From Gordoniibacillus kamchatkensis (GTDB lineage Bacteria; Bacillota; Bacilli; Paenibacillales; NBRC-103111): a stretch of DNA of 64,000 nt. The position numbers and the translations under genes were made by a program. The stretch is taken from contig NZ_JXAK01000019.1 in assembly GCF_000829455.1 (NCBI RefSeq), forward strand, positions 38,810 through 102,809, read 5' to 3'. The notes under the pieces are model-generated. The model searched no databases, was not told where the DNA came from, and was given only the letters and a program-made list of their open reading frames with translations. This document shows, in pieces, positions 19,247-28,837 of the stretch; the first letter of the stretch is position 1, and every line of letters starts with the position of its first letter.

Positions 19247-19300
19247 CGCAACAGAGCTGTATTTTCCCGCAACAGAACGTTATTCCCCGGAGCTTATACT
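19247..19300 (+). promoter_or_regulatory. Two-copy AraC-type operator and promoter of the GH88 gene
   Basis: Two head-to-tail copies of a 21-bp element beginning CGCAACAGA lie at 19247-19267 and 19268-19288 (16 of 21 positions identical). A -10 box TATACT is at 19295-19300. A consensus -35 is absent and the second copy covers that position, the layout expected for an AraC-type activator touching RNA polymerase. The 21-bp period puts both half-sites on the same DNA face. Confidence 0.65.
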
Positions 19301-19340
19301 ATGGCTATGAAGCGACAATTACCCGAGGAGGAACAAGCAA

Positions 19341-20471
19341 ATGTGGGAGAAAGCGATTGAAACGGCGTTACAAATTACTAAGCAAAATATCGAAAGGTTC
19401 GGCAGCCGGTTTCCTCATGTGAGCCAAGGGGACAAGCGTTATGATCTGAACGACAATAACGATTGGACCGACGGCTTCTGGTCCGGCATTCTGTGGCTCA
19501 GCTACGAATATAGCGGCGACGCCTCGTTCCGCAATGCAGCCGCCGCTACGGTCGGCAGCTTTCGCAACCGGCTGGAGCAGTTCATTGCCCTTGATCACCA
19601 CGACATCGGCTTTCTGTACTCGCCGTCGGCAATGGCTCAGTGGATTATCGAAAACGACGAGGAAGCTAAACAGCTTGCGCTGAAAGCGGCCGACGTACTG
19701 ATGCTGCGCTGGCGCGAAAAGCTGAACATTTTCCAGGCGTGGGGGCGGAAGGACGATCCGAAGAACGGCGGCAGAATTATTATCGATTGCTTGATGAATT
19801 TGCCGCTGCTGTATTGGGCGTCGGCCCACACCGGAAACCCCGTTTACAAGGAAGCGGCGCTGCGTCACGCGGAGCTAAGCAGGCGCTTCCTCGTGCGCGG
19901 CGACGATTCTTCGTACCATACGTTTTATTTCGACCAAGAGACCGGCGATGCGCTGCGCGGCGGCACGCATCAAGGCTTCCAAGACGGATCGACGTGGACC
20001 CGCGGCCAGGCGTGGGGCATTTACGGGTTTGCGCTGGCCTACCGGGGATTGCAGCGTCCGGAGTTTTTGGAAACGTCCAAACGGCTTGCGCGTTACTTTA
20101 TCGAGCGGTTGCCCGACGACCAAGTCGTATATTGGGACTTCGACGCTCCTCAGCAGCCCGGGACGATGCGGGACAGCTCGGCCAGCGCCATCGCCGCCGC
20201 CGGCATGCTGGAGCTGACCCAGCACATGGACCCGTCCGACCCGGAACGGGACCGCTTCCTGCAGGCCGTTCACAGCTCGATGGCTTCTTTGGCGAGCCGC
20301 TATGCAGGCAAAGCCGAAGAGGGAGCGGAAGGCTTCCTGGAACACGGCTCTTATTCGGTTCGAGGCGGCGCATCGCCTGACGATTATGTGATTTGGGGCG
20401 ACTATTTCTATCTCGAGACGCTGCTGCGGCTGGAAAAAGGCATTCCTGGCTATTGGTACGATAGAAACTAA
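19341..20471 (+). CDS. ugl: GH88 unsaturated glucuronyl hydrolase
   Basis: Protein of 376 residues, essentially the length of the characterised Bacillus sp. GL1 enzyme (377). It is an (alpha/alpha)6 barrel, with candidate catalytic acids Asp88 (LDHHDIGF) and Asp149 (IIIDC) falling at the same positions as in that enzyme. The conserved substrate-binding blocks WTDGFWSG, GTHQGFQDGSTWTRGQAWG and DSSASAIAAAG are present. The enzyme hydrates the enol ether of delta-4,5-unsaturated uronic-acid oligosaccharides left by polysaccharide lyases. No signal peptide, so it acts in the cytoplasm. GAGGAGGA precedes the ATG. Control by the divergent AraC gene is likely. Confidence 0.93.
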   Translation: MWEKAIETALQITKQNIERFGSRFPHVSQGDKRYDLNDNNDWTDGFWSGILWLSYEYSGDASFRNAAAATVGSFRNRLEQFIALDHHDIGFLYSPSAMAQWIIENDEEAKQLALKAADVLMLRWREKLNIFQAWGRKDDPKNGGRIIIDCLMNLPLLYWASAHTGNPVYKEAALRHAELSRRFLVRGDDSSYHTFYFDQETGDALRGGTHQGFQDGSTWTRGQAWGIYGFALAYRGLQRPEFLETSKRLARYFIERLPDDQVVYWDFDAPQQPGTMRDSSASAIAAAGMLELTQHMDPSDPERDRFLQAVHSSMASLASRYAGKAEEGAEGFLEHGSYSVRGGASPDDYVIWGDYFYLETLLRLEKGIPGYWYDRN

Positions 20472-20517
20472 AGCTTAAGCGCAGCCCGTTCTTGGGCTGA
20501 CTTAATTCTCGCTTGCT

Positions 20518-20585
20518 GAGCGCTTCTCCGCCACTTCGGTCACGTTCGTGCCGTGTCATTGGGGGAGGCGCTCGGCTTTTTTATT
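20518..20585. terminator. Terminator between ugl and xerS
   Basis: GAGCGCTTCTCC near 20518 pairs imperfectly (two-base bulge) with GGAGGCGCTC, followed by CTTTTTTATT. A smaller hairpin (CAGCCC/GGGCTG) lies at 20482-20499. It sits in the 127-nt convergent gap. Confidence 0.6.
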
Positions 20586-20598
20586 GTACATCCGTATT

Positions 20599-21671
20599 TC
20601 AACCTCTGTCCATGTTGTTGACCGCTATTCTCATTTCTTCATTGGTTAAATGAGTATAGATCATCGTCGTTTGAATCGAAGAGTGGCCAAGCTGATTGCG
20701 CAGTTTCGGCACGTCATTGTTTTCTTGATGGTACCTGGTTGCAAACGAATGCCGCAGGGCATGGACGGTAAGCGCCGGCTTGCCGTACGCTGCCGCGTAT
20801 TTTTCGACCATTTTTCTATCGAACGCTGCGTCAGGCGCCGGCTTTTCCCACTCGGGCCCATCTGGGAGGCGAGGAAGAGGAAGGGCATCGTTTTGTCCGG
20901 TTTATAACGTTCTTCGCGAATGAGCAAATATTGTTGCAGATCGCGCAGCGCTTGTTCGCTGAAGTACACGTACTGTTCTTTATTGCCTTTGCGGATAACC
21001 CGGACAAAACTTTTCTTCAAGTCGAGGTCCTCGATGTTGCAGCCGGCCACTTCAGACAACCGAAGTCCGGAACCGAGAATGAGGGAGACGATGGCCGCGT
21101 CCCGTTCCCGGTTATGGAGATGAAATTGGTACAGTTTTTTATTATCCTTGTACCGCTGGCCGTAGTCGTACGCCACGAATTGGCGGAACTGCTCGAACTC
21201 GTCTTCCCGCAAAATTTTGCCGCCGATGCGATTGGCAACGGTTTCCTGATCTTCCTTAACGGCGTTAAGTTCGATTTTGGCCATCACGTTGCGATGTATA
21301 TACGGCTGTAAATCTTTGGTTTCGGCTTTGTTTTGCAAATAATCGAATAGCGACTTCAGCGCCGACAATTTGCGGTTGATCGTCAACTTGGAGTTGCCGA
21401 GCTTAAATTCGAGGAAGGCGAGAAAGCTTTCAATTTCTTGCGTGGTAAGTTTTTCGAGCGTTTCCAACGCAACATCGGACTTGGAGCCGGCGGAGAGGTT
21501 TTCGGCAACGAGCCAATCAAAAAAAATAATAAAGTCGTGGCAATAATTCAATAGCGTCGTATGCGAAAGCTTGCGTTTGCGCTTATCGATAAATTCAATC
21601 ACATACCAAGGCAGTTCGCGAACTTTGTCTTCAATTCGTTCGAAATAACGTTGTTTGCTTTGTTTGTCCAC
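20599..21671 (-). pseudogene. xerS: Tyrosine recombinase XerS, frameshifted in an A-run
   Basis: The GTG at 21671, 8 nt after TAGGAG, starts a phage-integrase-type recombinase whose opening (VDKQSKQRYFERIEDKV) is typical of Firmicute XerS. The SAM-like DNA-binding domain and the catalytic-domain Arg (GSGLRLSEV) are in one frame. The HxxR (HALRHSFAT), His (LGHSS) and nucleophile Tyr (MIYTH) continue in another frame to 20599. Adding one base to the five-base run at 20811-20815 restores a 357-residue protein, the expected length. XerS resolves chromosome dimers and should be needed, so a sequencing error is the likelier cause. A consensus promoter lies upstream. Confidence 0.9.
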
Positions 21672-21736
21672 GGCAAAAACTCCTAACTTAAATCGAATGA
21701 GAAATTGGATAGATTGGCCAGGATTGGTTAGGACCA

Positions 21737-21765
21737 GTATAAGCGATATGTTATATTTCGTCAAA
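21737..21765 (-). promoter_or_regulatory. Sigma-A promoter of xerS
   Basis: On the minus strand TTGACG (21765-21760) and TATACT (21742-21737) are spaced 17 nt, a near-consensus housekeeping promoter about 65 nt upstream of the xerS GTG. Confidence 0.8.
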
Positions 21766-21865
21766 TTTATATTTTACGTAATAATGTTGCGAGCTCTCTC
21801 CGTTACCTCTGACATCCAGAATTGTTTGTACGTTGAAAATCGTACATCCAAAGTTTTCCAAAGCC

Positions 21866-21922
21866 GTCGTGCTTCTGGACGAACTTCCCTCCAATCTGGA
21901 TCCCGGCGCTCAGTTCAAATGA
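21866..21922 (+). pseudogene. Fossil of an ABC-transporter ATPase (Walker B and D-loop)
   Basis: An 18-codon frame reads VVLLDELPSNLDPGAQFK and then stops. This is the Walker B/D-loop region of ZnuC-type ATPases; the two intact copies here read LLLDEPTSNLDPGAQE. The rest of the gene is gone on both sides. The surrounding 21.77-22.1 kb has no other gene I can support. Confidence 0.6.
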
Positions 21923-22117
21923 AAAATAGATCAGCCTAAAGATCCATACGCTTATTATTGAGCGAATCGGAAGCTGCCCAGCAGACGGCATACCTTGAGC
22001 TGGATTGCCACCGAATCTCTCATGTCTACTAATAGCAGCCAACCGCGGTTCTAACCGGTCCTATTCTATCATATGTTAATTTAGAGATTGCTAGATATGA
22101 TGAAGAAGGTGGACAGA

Positions 22118-23476
22118 ATGAATCGACGCGCATCTGCACGGCAAATGAAGCAAGAGGAACGCGGAGGAATCGGAGTGTTCCTCCTCTCGCAGCTCAACAG
22201 AGTTGTATTCGTTCTGCTTATGGCGATGATCCTTCACATGCTCCCAATTCATAATCATTCTCTTCCCTCCTCTGCATCCGTAACTACATCAACGGAGGAT
22301 CAAATTACAAATCCAACTCCCCAAACTACTTCTATTCAAAACCGGTCCATATTGCCAAATTCAGACCAAGTGGCGGGTTCCCTTCAGCCGTCCGCTACCT
22401 CTGCCCAGACGGAGGCACCAGCGACGAAAGATTCTGGAACAGTCAACTGGGTCCGGATGAAAGGAACTACAGAGATTCGAACCGAACCCGATCCGAGCAA
22501 ACCTGATCTATTAATCGTTACCGCAAACGAAGCGCTGCCCGTGCTCCAGCAAACGGGGGACTGGATTGAGGTAGGTCTCAATACCGATCAGCGAGGCTGG
22601 ATTCGTAAAAGTGAAGCGACAACGATCTCAGTACCTGCCGCGGACACGCAATTATTGAAAGTAAACAAGAACACTTCGGTTTACTTGGGACCGGACGAAA
22701 GCTTCGATCAAGCCTATCGGCTCAAGGCTACAGCTTCCTTTATACCGAAGATGGTCAGCGGAAAATGGATCGAGGTCGCGGAACAAAAAGACGGCAAACC
22801 GCTATGGGTACCGACAAGTCAGGCTATATGGACCTATGGCGAACAACCTGCTATAGAAGCATGGAGTCAAGATGTTCAAGCTCTATCCTCAGCTGCTAAG
22901 CTGAAACAAAAGTTACCGCTGGAAGGAAAAACAATCGTCGTCGATCCCGGTCATGGCGGCAGCGATCCCGGGGCGATCGCCTCAGGTAAGCCTGTATACG
23001 AACGCGACATCAATTTAGCCGCCGCCCAAGTACTCGCCAATAAGCTCAAGAGCGCCGGAGCGAACGTGATCATGACTCGAACGAGCAACGACCAAACCGT
23101 GTCACTTGCGCAACGAGTCCAAATATCGAATGACAACAAAGCCGATGTATTTGTCAGCATCCACCAAAATATGTATCAGCAAGACCCGAGCGTATCGGGC
23201 ACGATCACATATTACGAATCCCCCAACTCAAAGCAATTGGCGGAAAAAATTGAAACGGCAACTACCGGGCAATTAAGCAGCAAGCAAGGGCAACAAAACG
23301 AGCAAATCGAAAAAGAACAGCTGTACGTGCTGAAGCATAACACACGTCCCGCTGTTCTTATCGAAGGCTGCTTCTTGTCAAATCCGAGCGAACTGAATGC
23401 CAGCCTGCTTCCGTCCTATCATGAGAAATTAGCCGCCGGCATTTATCAGGGGATTTTTTCTTACTTACATGCTTAG
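22118..23476 (+). CDS. N-acetylmuramoyl-L-alanine amidase (Amidase_3) with SH3-like domains
   Basis: Protein of 452 residues: cytoplasmic tail, membrane anchor at about 24-44, Ser/Thr/Pro-rich linker, two SH3-like wall-binding stretches at about 105-240, and a zinc amidase domain at 270-450. The zinc and catalytic residues are present: His279 (DPGHGG), Glu295 (YERDIN), His349 (SIHQN) and Glu416 (IEGCFLSN). It cleaves the amide between MurNAc and the stem peptide. Start ATG 22118 follows AGAAGGTGG. Base composition is lower in GC than the sugar regions. It converges with an M23 peptidase, 12 nt apart, so the pair may be a peptidoglycan-remodelling unit. Confidence 0.92.
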   Translation: MNRRASARQMKQEERGGIGVFLLSQLNRVVFVLLMAMILHMLPIHNHSLPSSASVTTSTEDQITNPTPQTTSIQNRSILPNSDQVAGSLQPSATSAQTEAPATKDSGTVNWVRMKGTTEIRTEPDPSKPDLLIVTANEALPVLQQTGDWIEVGLNTDQRGWIRKSEATTISVPAADTQLLKVNKNTSVYLGPDESFDQAYRLKATASFIPKMVSGKWIEVAEQKDGKPLWVPTSQAIWTYGEQPAIEAWSQDVQALSSAAKLKQKLPLEGKTIVVDPGHGGSDPGAIASGKPVYERDINLAAAQVLANKLKSAGANVIMTRTSNDQTVSLAQRVQISNDNKADVFVSIHQNMYQQDPSVSGTITYYESPNSKQLAEKIETATTGQLSSKQGQQNEQIEKEQLYVLKHNTRPAVLIEGCFLSNPSELNASLLPSYHEKLAAGIYQGIFSYLHA

Positions 23477-23488
23477 TCTATTTCCCGT

Positions 23489-24655
23489 TTATTTGAGATA
23501 TTTCATTGGATCGACTGCATCATAATTCAAATACACACCAAAATGAAGATGGTACCCGGTCGCTCTTCCGGTCATGCCGACTTCACCGATCTTTTGTCCG
23601 CGTTTCACTGTATCGCCTTTCTTAACTACCATTGAGTCGTTCAGCATATGGCCGTAAAGTGTCATGATGCCGTGACCGTGATCAATGATCACGCAATTTC
23701 CATACCCGCCGTACCACTGGGCAACCGAAACAATGCCATCCTCTGCAGCCAGAATATCGGTTCCCTTCGGTGCGCCGATATCGGTCCCGTCATGGAAAGC
23801 TCTTTCTCCGGTAAATGGATCTGAGCGATACCCAAACGGTGAGGTAATCGGATAATTGCGGCTGAAAGGCCACGCCAGCTTGCCGCCTTGATAAGTCAGT
23901 GTCACCTTCTTGCTCTCTTCAATCAATTTCGATTCCTGGGCGGCAAACTGCATCAGTTCTTTCTCTTGCTCAGCGCTTTGTTCGGCTAAAACCTGCTCCT
24001 GCGAATTCAAAGTTGCTAATTCAACCGTCTTCTGAACTTCTTGCGCAGCCAGCTGCTGTTTCAAATTCTGTTCCTGCGTGACTAGAGCCTTTTGTTGTTC
24101 TTGATCCTTTTCTTGCTGTGCCTCGACTTGCTCAATTTGCTGCTTGTCACGGATGTTAGCAGCGAGCAGCTCCTTCTGTTTCCCAGCCAGCAAGACTAAA
24201 TCTTGAACTCGATCCAGGAAATCATTGAAGGTCGTGGAGCCCATCAACACTTCTAAATAGGATTGCGGCCCATTCACATACATAGACTCGATCATCTGCT
24301 TTAGCTGCCCAGAGCGGGATGTGATGCGCTTGTCAGCTTCCGTCAGTTGTTCCTTCGACTTGCTCAAATCGTCATCAAGATGCGATAAGTTCGTTTCCAG
24401 TGCTGTGAGCTGAGCTGAAGTAGCTTCGAGCTTTTGTTGCAGCTGATCTGCTTCCTGCTGGGTAGCCGCTTTTTCTTGTTTGACGGATGAGAGCTGCTGC
24501 GAGGTCTGAGCTTGCTGTTTCTTCACTTTTTCCTTCTGATCGATAACTTGTTGTAGCTGTTGGCTCACTGCGCCATTCGCCGTATTCGCTTCCAAGGCAG
24601 CCGGTAATACCAAGCTGATTGCAATTATAGTAGAAATAAGTTTATTTCGAGTCAT
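23489..24655 (-). CDS. EnvC-like murein peptidase (M23), coiled-coil
   Basis: Protein of 388 residues with an N-terminal signal peptide (cleavage near ANTANGA), a long Gln/Glu-rich coiled coil at about 30-250, and a LytM/M23 domain at 255-388. The zinc-type residues are all present: His288 and Asp292 (FHDGTDIG), and His369/His371 (YHLHFG), so it may be catalytically active rather than only an activator. It acts outside the membrane on peptide cross-links of peptidoglycan. The ribosome site before the ATG is weak. Convergent with the amidase. Confidence 0.9.
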   Translation of the reverse strand: MTRNKLISTIIAISLVLPAALEANTANGAVSQQLQQVIDQKEKVKKQQAQTSQQLSSVKQEKAATQQEADQLQQKLEATSAQLTALETNLSHLDDDLSKSKEQLTEADKRITSRSGQLKQMIESMYVNGPQSYLEVLMGSTTFNDFLDRVQDLVLLAGKQKELLAANIRDKQQIEQVEAQQEKDQEQQKALVTQEQNLKQQLAAQEVQKTVELATLNSQEQVLAEQSAEQEKELMQFAAQESKLIEESKKVTLTYQGGKLAWPFSRNYPITSPFGYRSDPFTGERAFHDGTDIGAPKGTDILAAEDGIVSVAQWYGGYGNCVIIDHGHGIMTLYGHMLNDSMVVKKGDTVKRGQKIGEVGMTGRATGYHLHFGVYLNYDAVDPMKYLK

Positions 24656-24900
24656 GAATAAAAGTGCATCCTTCCAATTCTACTATTCCGCTTCTCCCCC
24701 TCTCTTTTCGACAATAAGAAGCAAATTCCCTTGTTGTCACGCTGATTTCAACAAATTGTCATTTATCTCTTGCGTTTCTATCCGCCACCTCTCTTCATAT
24801 TATTTTGGAATTTGCAATCATACAATTACACCTACTAAAATAAATGGTGATGCTTCGACAATCATTCCCGAAACTTGTTTTTTCTTGTTCAGGAGGTTTT

Positions 24901-26075
24901 ATGTTGTTTAAAAAATGGTATTTACTACCACTGTTTCTTTTAACAAGTTTACTTATTTGCTCCCCGGTGTCTGCACATTCTTATAGCGTGGCCTATACTA
25001 AAATTGATATATCATCCTCTCAAACCTCGGTCCAGTTTGCTATTGATGACTTGTCCATAATCGAGTGTTTGGATGGAATCGATCTAAATGGCGACTATAA
25101 GTTAGATGCGAACGAACTTGCTGAGAGTCAGGCTAAGATAGCAAAATGGATAGATCAGAATCTCGAGGTTCAAATTAATGGGCAAAAAGTAAGCTTGCTT
25201 GGAGTTCAGCTTTCATTGGATGACGAACTCCCGTTCAAGAACGACTTTAAGTTTTGGGATGACAAAGGTTATGACGTTCATAGCATACCCGATGTCAAAA
25301 TAGTTACGGCCAAGATAAATCTCGATAAGATTCCTCCAGGTGAATCGATAACGATTACAGATCACTTTCATGATTCCATTCCTGCTCAATACGGAAATTT
25401 TCTCAATATCCTTAATGACGGGCACTTGGAAGTAACGACAGTATTATTTCAAAATATGTGGAGTTATACGTACAACACGCCGGCACAAGCGTCTTCTTCG
25501 AACAATTCTGCAACACCTGCACATGCAAATGTCGATTGGCTTCGATTTCTGAAGCTTGGATCCAATCACATCTTGACCGGTTTGGATCATTTATTATTTC
25601 TGCTTACTCTCATTTTGTTAAAGATGAAAATTAGAGAGTATACTAAAATCATTACTTCCTTTACCATTGCTCACAGTTTGACCTTGGCACTTACCGTTCT
25701 TGGCATCATCCATTTGCCTTCCAAATTTGTTGAAACGATGATCGCGGTCAGCATCATGTACGTTGCGCTTGAAAATTTATTTTTTCGAAAAATGCAAAGT
25801 ATCGTTGGTCGCTCACATTCTTTTTTGGCCTTATTCACGGAATGGGCTTTGCCGATCTTCTCATGGAGATGCACCTCCCCCCAAGTCAGATAGCGGTTTC
25901 GTTACTGAGCTTTAATCTGGGGATTGAGATAACCCAACTAGCGCTGGTTGCCCTTGCCTTCCCCATTTTGTGGTATTGGCATCAAAGTCGATGGTATCCT
26001 AAAACATTTAAGATTTTGAATTTGTTCGCGGTCGCAACAGCTCTTATCTGGATAATTCAGCGCATATTGGCGTAA
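24901..26075 (+). pseudogene. HupE/UreJ-type membrane protein, frameshifted in a T-run
   Basis: The ATG at 24901 follows CAGGAGG. The encoded protein has a signal peptide, an extracellular domain with an EF-hand-like stretch (DLNGDYKLDANEL, near residue 62), then membrane helices with the HupE histidine motif GLDHLLFLL and IAHSLTLAL. The frame is lost in the six-T run at 25821-25826; adding one T gives LIHGMGFAD and the last helices to 26075, about 391 residues in all. HupE_UreJ_2 members are thought to move nickel, cobalt or related metals. It lies at the edge of the zinc cluster but I see no clear Zur box directly upstream. Confidence 0.8.
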
Positions 26076-26107
26076 GATATCTTCCGGTTCCTTCAGACTA
26101 CAAGTGG

Positions 26108-26545
26108 TTGTATTTGTCAATCGTCAAAATTACCAGCGAGTATGGACGGCAACCGGTGACGGACTTTCCAGTACCGAAATTGCCCTTTTATGGGGCAGAA
26201 GTTTTTGGCCTGCATGCGATTGGTAAGGAAGCTGTCGAGCAGCATAATGCCGCCTTGGTCAGTCTGGCAAATGAAGTTCGTTTCGGCCCTGGCATTGGTT
26301 TTATCCTGTTCGGGTTGCTGTTGACTGCAGTTGGCTCAATCATGATTGCCTATGCAATATGGAAATCTCGCTTCATGCCAAAATGGAGCGGCATTCCGTT
26401 CGGTCTAGGTTTTCTGTTGTACATTCCCCAGTTTGTGGGAACTCAGCCGATCCGAGTGGCTCATGGGTTATTGGTTGCAGTTGGCTGTTTGTGGATCTCG
26501 ATAGGCATGTGGAAGAAAAGCTACAGAGGACGAAGTGTTGAATAA
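26108..26545 (+). pseudogene. Membrane-protein fragment, 5' part missing
   Basis: A frame of 145 residues with three to four hydrophobic helices (GIGFILFGLLLTAVG, IPFGLGFLLYIPQF, HGLLVAVGCLWISIGMW). No ribosome site precedes the first TTG and the open frame runs upstream into the HupE stop region without a convincing start. It looks like the C-terminal part of a small integral membrane protein whose N-terminal helices were lost. The family is not recognised. Confidence 0.45.
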
Positions 26546-26559
26546 ATCGTATCCTCGTA

Positions 26560-26583
26560 TCGGACTAGCCAGTCCGAGTTTTA
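26560..26583 (+). terminator. Intrinsic terminator
   Basis: TCGGACT and AGTCCGA pair around a 4-nt loop, followed by GTTTTAC. It closes the hupE-side transcription unit before the first zinc importer. Confidence 0.75.
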
Positions 26584-26798
26584 CTCTCCGAATCCGCCTC
26601 TGACATGTCACATGCAGAGTTCCGGCGTTGACCAGTTTTTCTTATTCCCCCTTAGCCTCTCCAGTTGACCCATTTATTTTGAATCTATGGGATCAGTTAA
26701 CGGAACTAACGGCTTACCGTTCTGAACGCTCCATACCTATTTCTCAAATACATCTTTATCTCACAACTAGCTTAGCGTGTACGTCCATCTATTCCTTA

Positions 26799-26867
26799 AT
26801 AATAAAAATTACTACTTGACTGTTTTAATCATAAAGTTTACTATTATCATGTTCGTAATAATTACTA
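26799..26867 (+). promoter_or_regulatory. Promoter with Zur boxes before the first ZnuABC operon
   Basis: TTGACT (26816-26821) and TACTAT (26839-26844) are 17 nt apart. A Zur-box-like palindrome TCGTAATAATTACTA (26853-26867) sits just after the -10, over the expected start of transcription. A weaker one (core ATAAAAATTAC, 26802-26812) lies before the -35. Zinc-loaded Zur here would block initiation. Confidence 0.8.
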
Positions 26868-26918
26868 AATAACAAATACATAAAGAAATGCAAGCAATTA
26901 TTTGGAGGGAGATCCGAA

Positions 26919-27884
26919 ATGATAATCAGGTCTAACATTAATGCCAAAATTACTCTAACATGTGCTACTGCAGCAATTTCTACTGCACTTCTATTGTCGG
27001 GCTGCGGCTCAACGGGAACAAAACCAAATGATGCAGCCAGCAAACCTGCGGAAACGAAATCAAACAATCCGGCAAGTGCACCTGCAGGGAAAATTAAAAT
27101 CGTTGCTGCTGAAAATTTCCTAGGCGAGGTAGCGACAGCTGTTGGCGGAGACCGTGTAGAGGTTACCTCCGTGATAACGAATCCTGATGCGGACCCGCAT
27201 GACTTTGAGCCCACTGCAGATACCTCGAAGGCGGTAAATGACGCTCAAGTCGTTGTGTATGTAGGCATTGGCTACGATGAATGGATGGACAAACTCGTCA
27301 AGGCGAGCTCCGCTTCCAAAAAAGTAATTAACATAGGCGAAGGACTGCTTGGCAAAAAGGATGGCGACAATCCGCATATCTGGTACATCCCAGAATCCAT
27401 GCCGAAACTGGCGGATGCGCTTGCCGAGCAGCTGGGCACAATTGATGCCGCACAAGCGGACGCCTTTAAGAAACGTGCACAAGATTATAAAACAAGCTTG
27501 ACACCGCTAACGGACTTAGTAAACAAACTAAAGCAGCCTTCTCCTACGGATATCGCTGTTTCCGAGCCCGTCTTTGATTATATGGCCGCAGCACTTAACT
27601 TGAATATCGTCGATCCGAAGTTTGCCAAAGCTATTGAAGAAGAAAGCGATCCGGCTCCTGGCGATGTTGCAGGGCTGCAAGATGCTTTGAAAGGAAAGAA
27701 AGTGAAGCTCTTCGTGCAAAATACTCAAGCGGACAGCCCGACTGTGAAAACGATGGTGGATCTTGCTTCTTCCAATCAAATTCCAATCATTCATGTTACG
27801 GAAACAGAGCCGCAGGGCAAAAACTATGTACAGTGGATGACTGATCAGCTGTCAGAACTTCAGAAAGCAATTGGCTCCAAATAA
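26919..27884 (+). CDS. znuA: Zinc ABC transporter substrate-binding lipoprotein (ZnuA type)
   Basis: Protein of 321 residues with a lipobox (LLSGC, lipidated near Cys28) and the cluster-9 metal-binding fold (PF01297). Metal-ligand candidates are His in DADPHDFEP, His in DNPHIWY and Glu in VSEPVFDY, where classical ZnuA has a third His. There is no His-rich loop. GGAGGGAG precedes the ATG. It heads an operon with an ATPase and a permease under a Zur box. It is a paralog of the protein at 39.3 kb; zinc is the probable substrate from the Zur control. Confidence 0.9.
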   Translation: MIIRSNINAKITLTCATAAISTALLLSGCGSTGTKPNDAASKPAETKSNNPASAPAGKIKIVAAENFLGEVATAVGGDRVEVTSVITNPDADPHDFEPTADTSKAVNDAQVVVYVGIGYDEWMDKLVKASSASKKVINIGEGLLGKKDGDNPHIWYIPESMPKLADALAEQLGTIDAAQADAFKKRAQDYKTSLTPLTDLVNKLKQPSPTDIAVSEPVFDYMAAALNLNIVDPKFAKAIEEESDPAPGDVAGLQDALKGKKVKLFVQNTQADSPTVKTMVDLASSNQIPIIHVTETEPQGKNYVQWMTDQLSELQKAIGSK

Positions 27885-27915
27885 GATCGTCCAACCGAAT
27901 ATTCGTTATCGGAAC

Positions 27916-27944
27916 TTCTCTCTTTACGAGAGAATTCTTTTTTT
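27916..27944 (+). terminator. Terminator-like hairpin inside the first zinc operon
   Basis: TTCTCTC/GAGAGAA around a 5-nt loop, then TTCTTTTTTT. It stands between znuA and znuC and should reduce read-through, so more binding protein than membrane complex is made. The second zinc operon has no counterpart. Confidence 0.8.
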
Positions 27945-28006
27945 CATACATCATGTTAATATTAGAATTAGGCTTTGTACGAAACTGCGGAAGGAATGAA
28001 TTGACG

Positions 28007-28810
28007 ATGGGTTGCGAATTGGCGGCACGAGAAGTCAGCGTTCATATAAATGGCAAACCGATCTTGGACCATATTTCATTCTCGGTTAAACCCGGACAAT
28101 TTATGGGGATCATCGGACCGAATGGCGCGGGTAAAACAACGCTCTTTCGTGTTTTGTTAGGTATGTTGGATCCGACTCGGGGGTCGGTATCGTTCCTGAA
28201 CGACGATCAACAGCCGGTAAAAAGGTCCTCCGTTATCGGTTATGTTCCCCAATCCCGGCAAATCGATCCGGAAATTCCGATGACGGCGGAAGATTTTATA
28301 AGTCTGGGCCTCCCCCATCGATACAGATTCTGGTCGACTTCGAAGGATCGCCAAGCGATATCGGAAGCGCTCCGGCTCACCGATTCATTCCGCTTGGCCA
28401 ATCAGCCTGTCGGAAAATTGTCCGGAGGTGAACGGCAGCGTATTTATTTGGCTCAGGCGCTTGTACGTCAGCCGCAAATTCTCCTTCTGGATGAACCTAC
28501 CTCTAATCTGGATCCTGGCGCTCAGGAGCAAATGGCTTCCGTCGTTGACCGGATTTGCCGTGAACGTAATGTTAGCGTTCTGTTTATCAGTCACGATATT
28601 AACTTGATCGCCAAATATGCCGATCGCATTCTATATTTAACCCGCGGGCATTATGCGGAAGGACCGGTCGAAGAAGTGATGCGGACCGAAGTGCTTAGCC
28701 GATTATACGGAAGCCCTGTGGAAGTAATGAAGGTCGATTCCAAGCTGCGCGTCATTTCTACGGGCAAGAACGCTGCAGTACCAATTTGTTACCACGGCGA
28801 GGCTCAGTAG
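28007..28810 (+). CDS. znuC: Zinc ABC transporter ATPase (ZnuC type)
   Basis: Protein of about 267 residues with all ABC motifs: Walker A GPNGAGKTT, Q-loop in VPQSRQID, signature LSGGERQR, Walker B LLLDEPTSNLD, and H-loop SHD. The ATG at 28007 follows GGAAGGA at 11 nt; the TTG at 28001 is also possible, and still longer starts lack a ribosome site. It energises the membrane permease encoded 27 nt downstream. Close relative of the copy at 40.25 kb. Confidence 0.9.
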   Translation: MGCELAAREVSVHINGKPILDHISFSVKPGQFMGIIGPNGAGKTTLFRVLLGMLDPTRGSVSFLNDDQQPVKRSSVIGYVPQSRQIDPEIPMTAEDFISLGLPHRYRFWSTSKDRQAISEALRLTDSFRLANQPVGKLSGGERQRIYLAQALVRQPQILLLDEPTSNLDPGAQEQMASVVDRICRERNVSVLFISHDINLIAKYADRILYLTRGHYAEGPVEEVMRTEVLSRLYGSPVEVMKVDSKLRVISTGKNAAVPICYHGEAQ

Positions 28811-28837
28811 CCAGCGCAAATTAGGAGGCTTCTGTAC

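Noticed and set aside
26628..26819. 63-codon frame before the first zinc promoter
   Set aside because: No ribosome site and it overlaps the promoter and operator.
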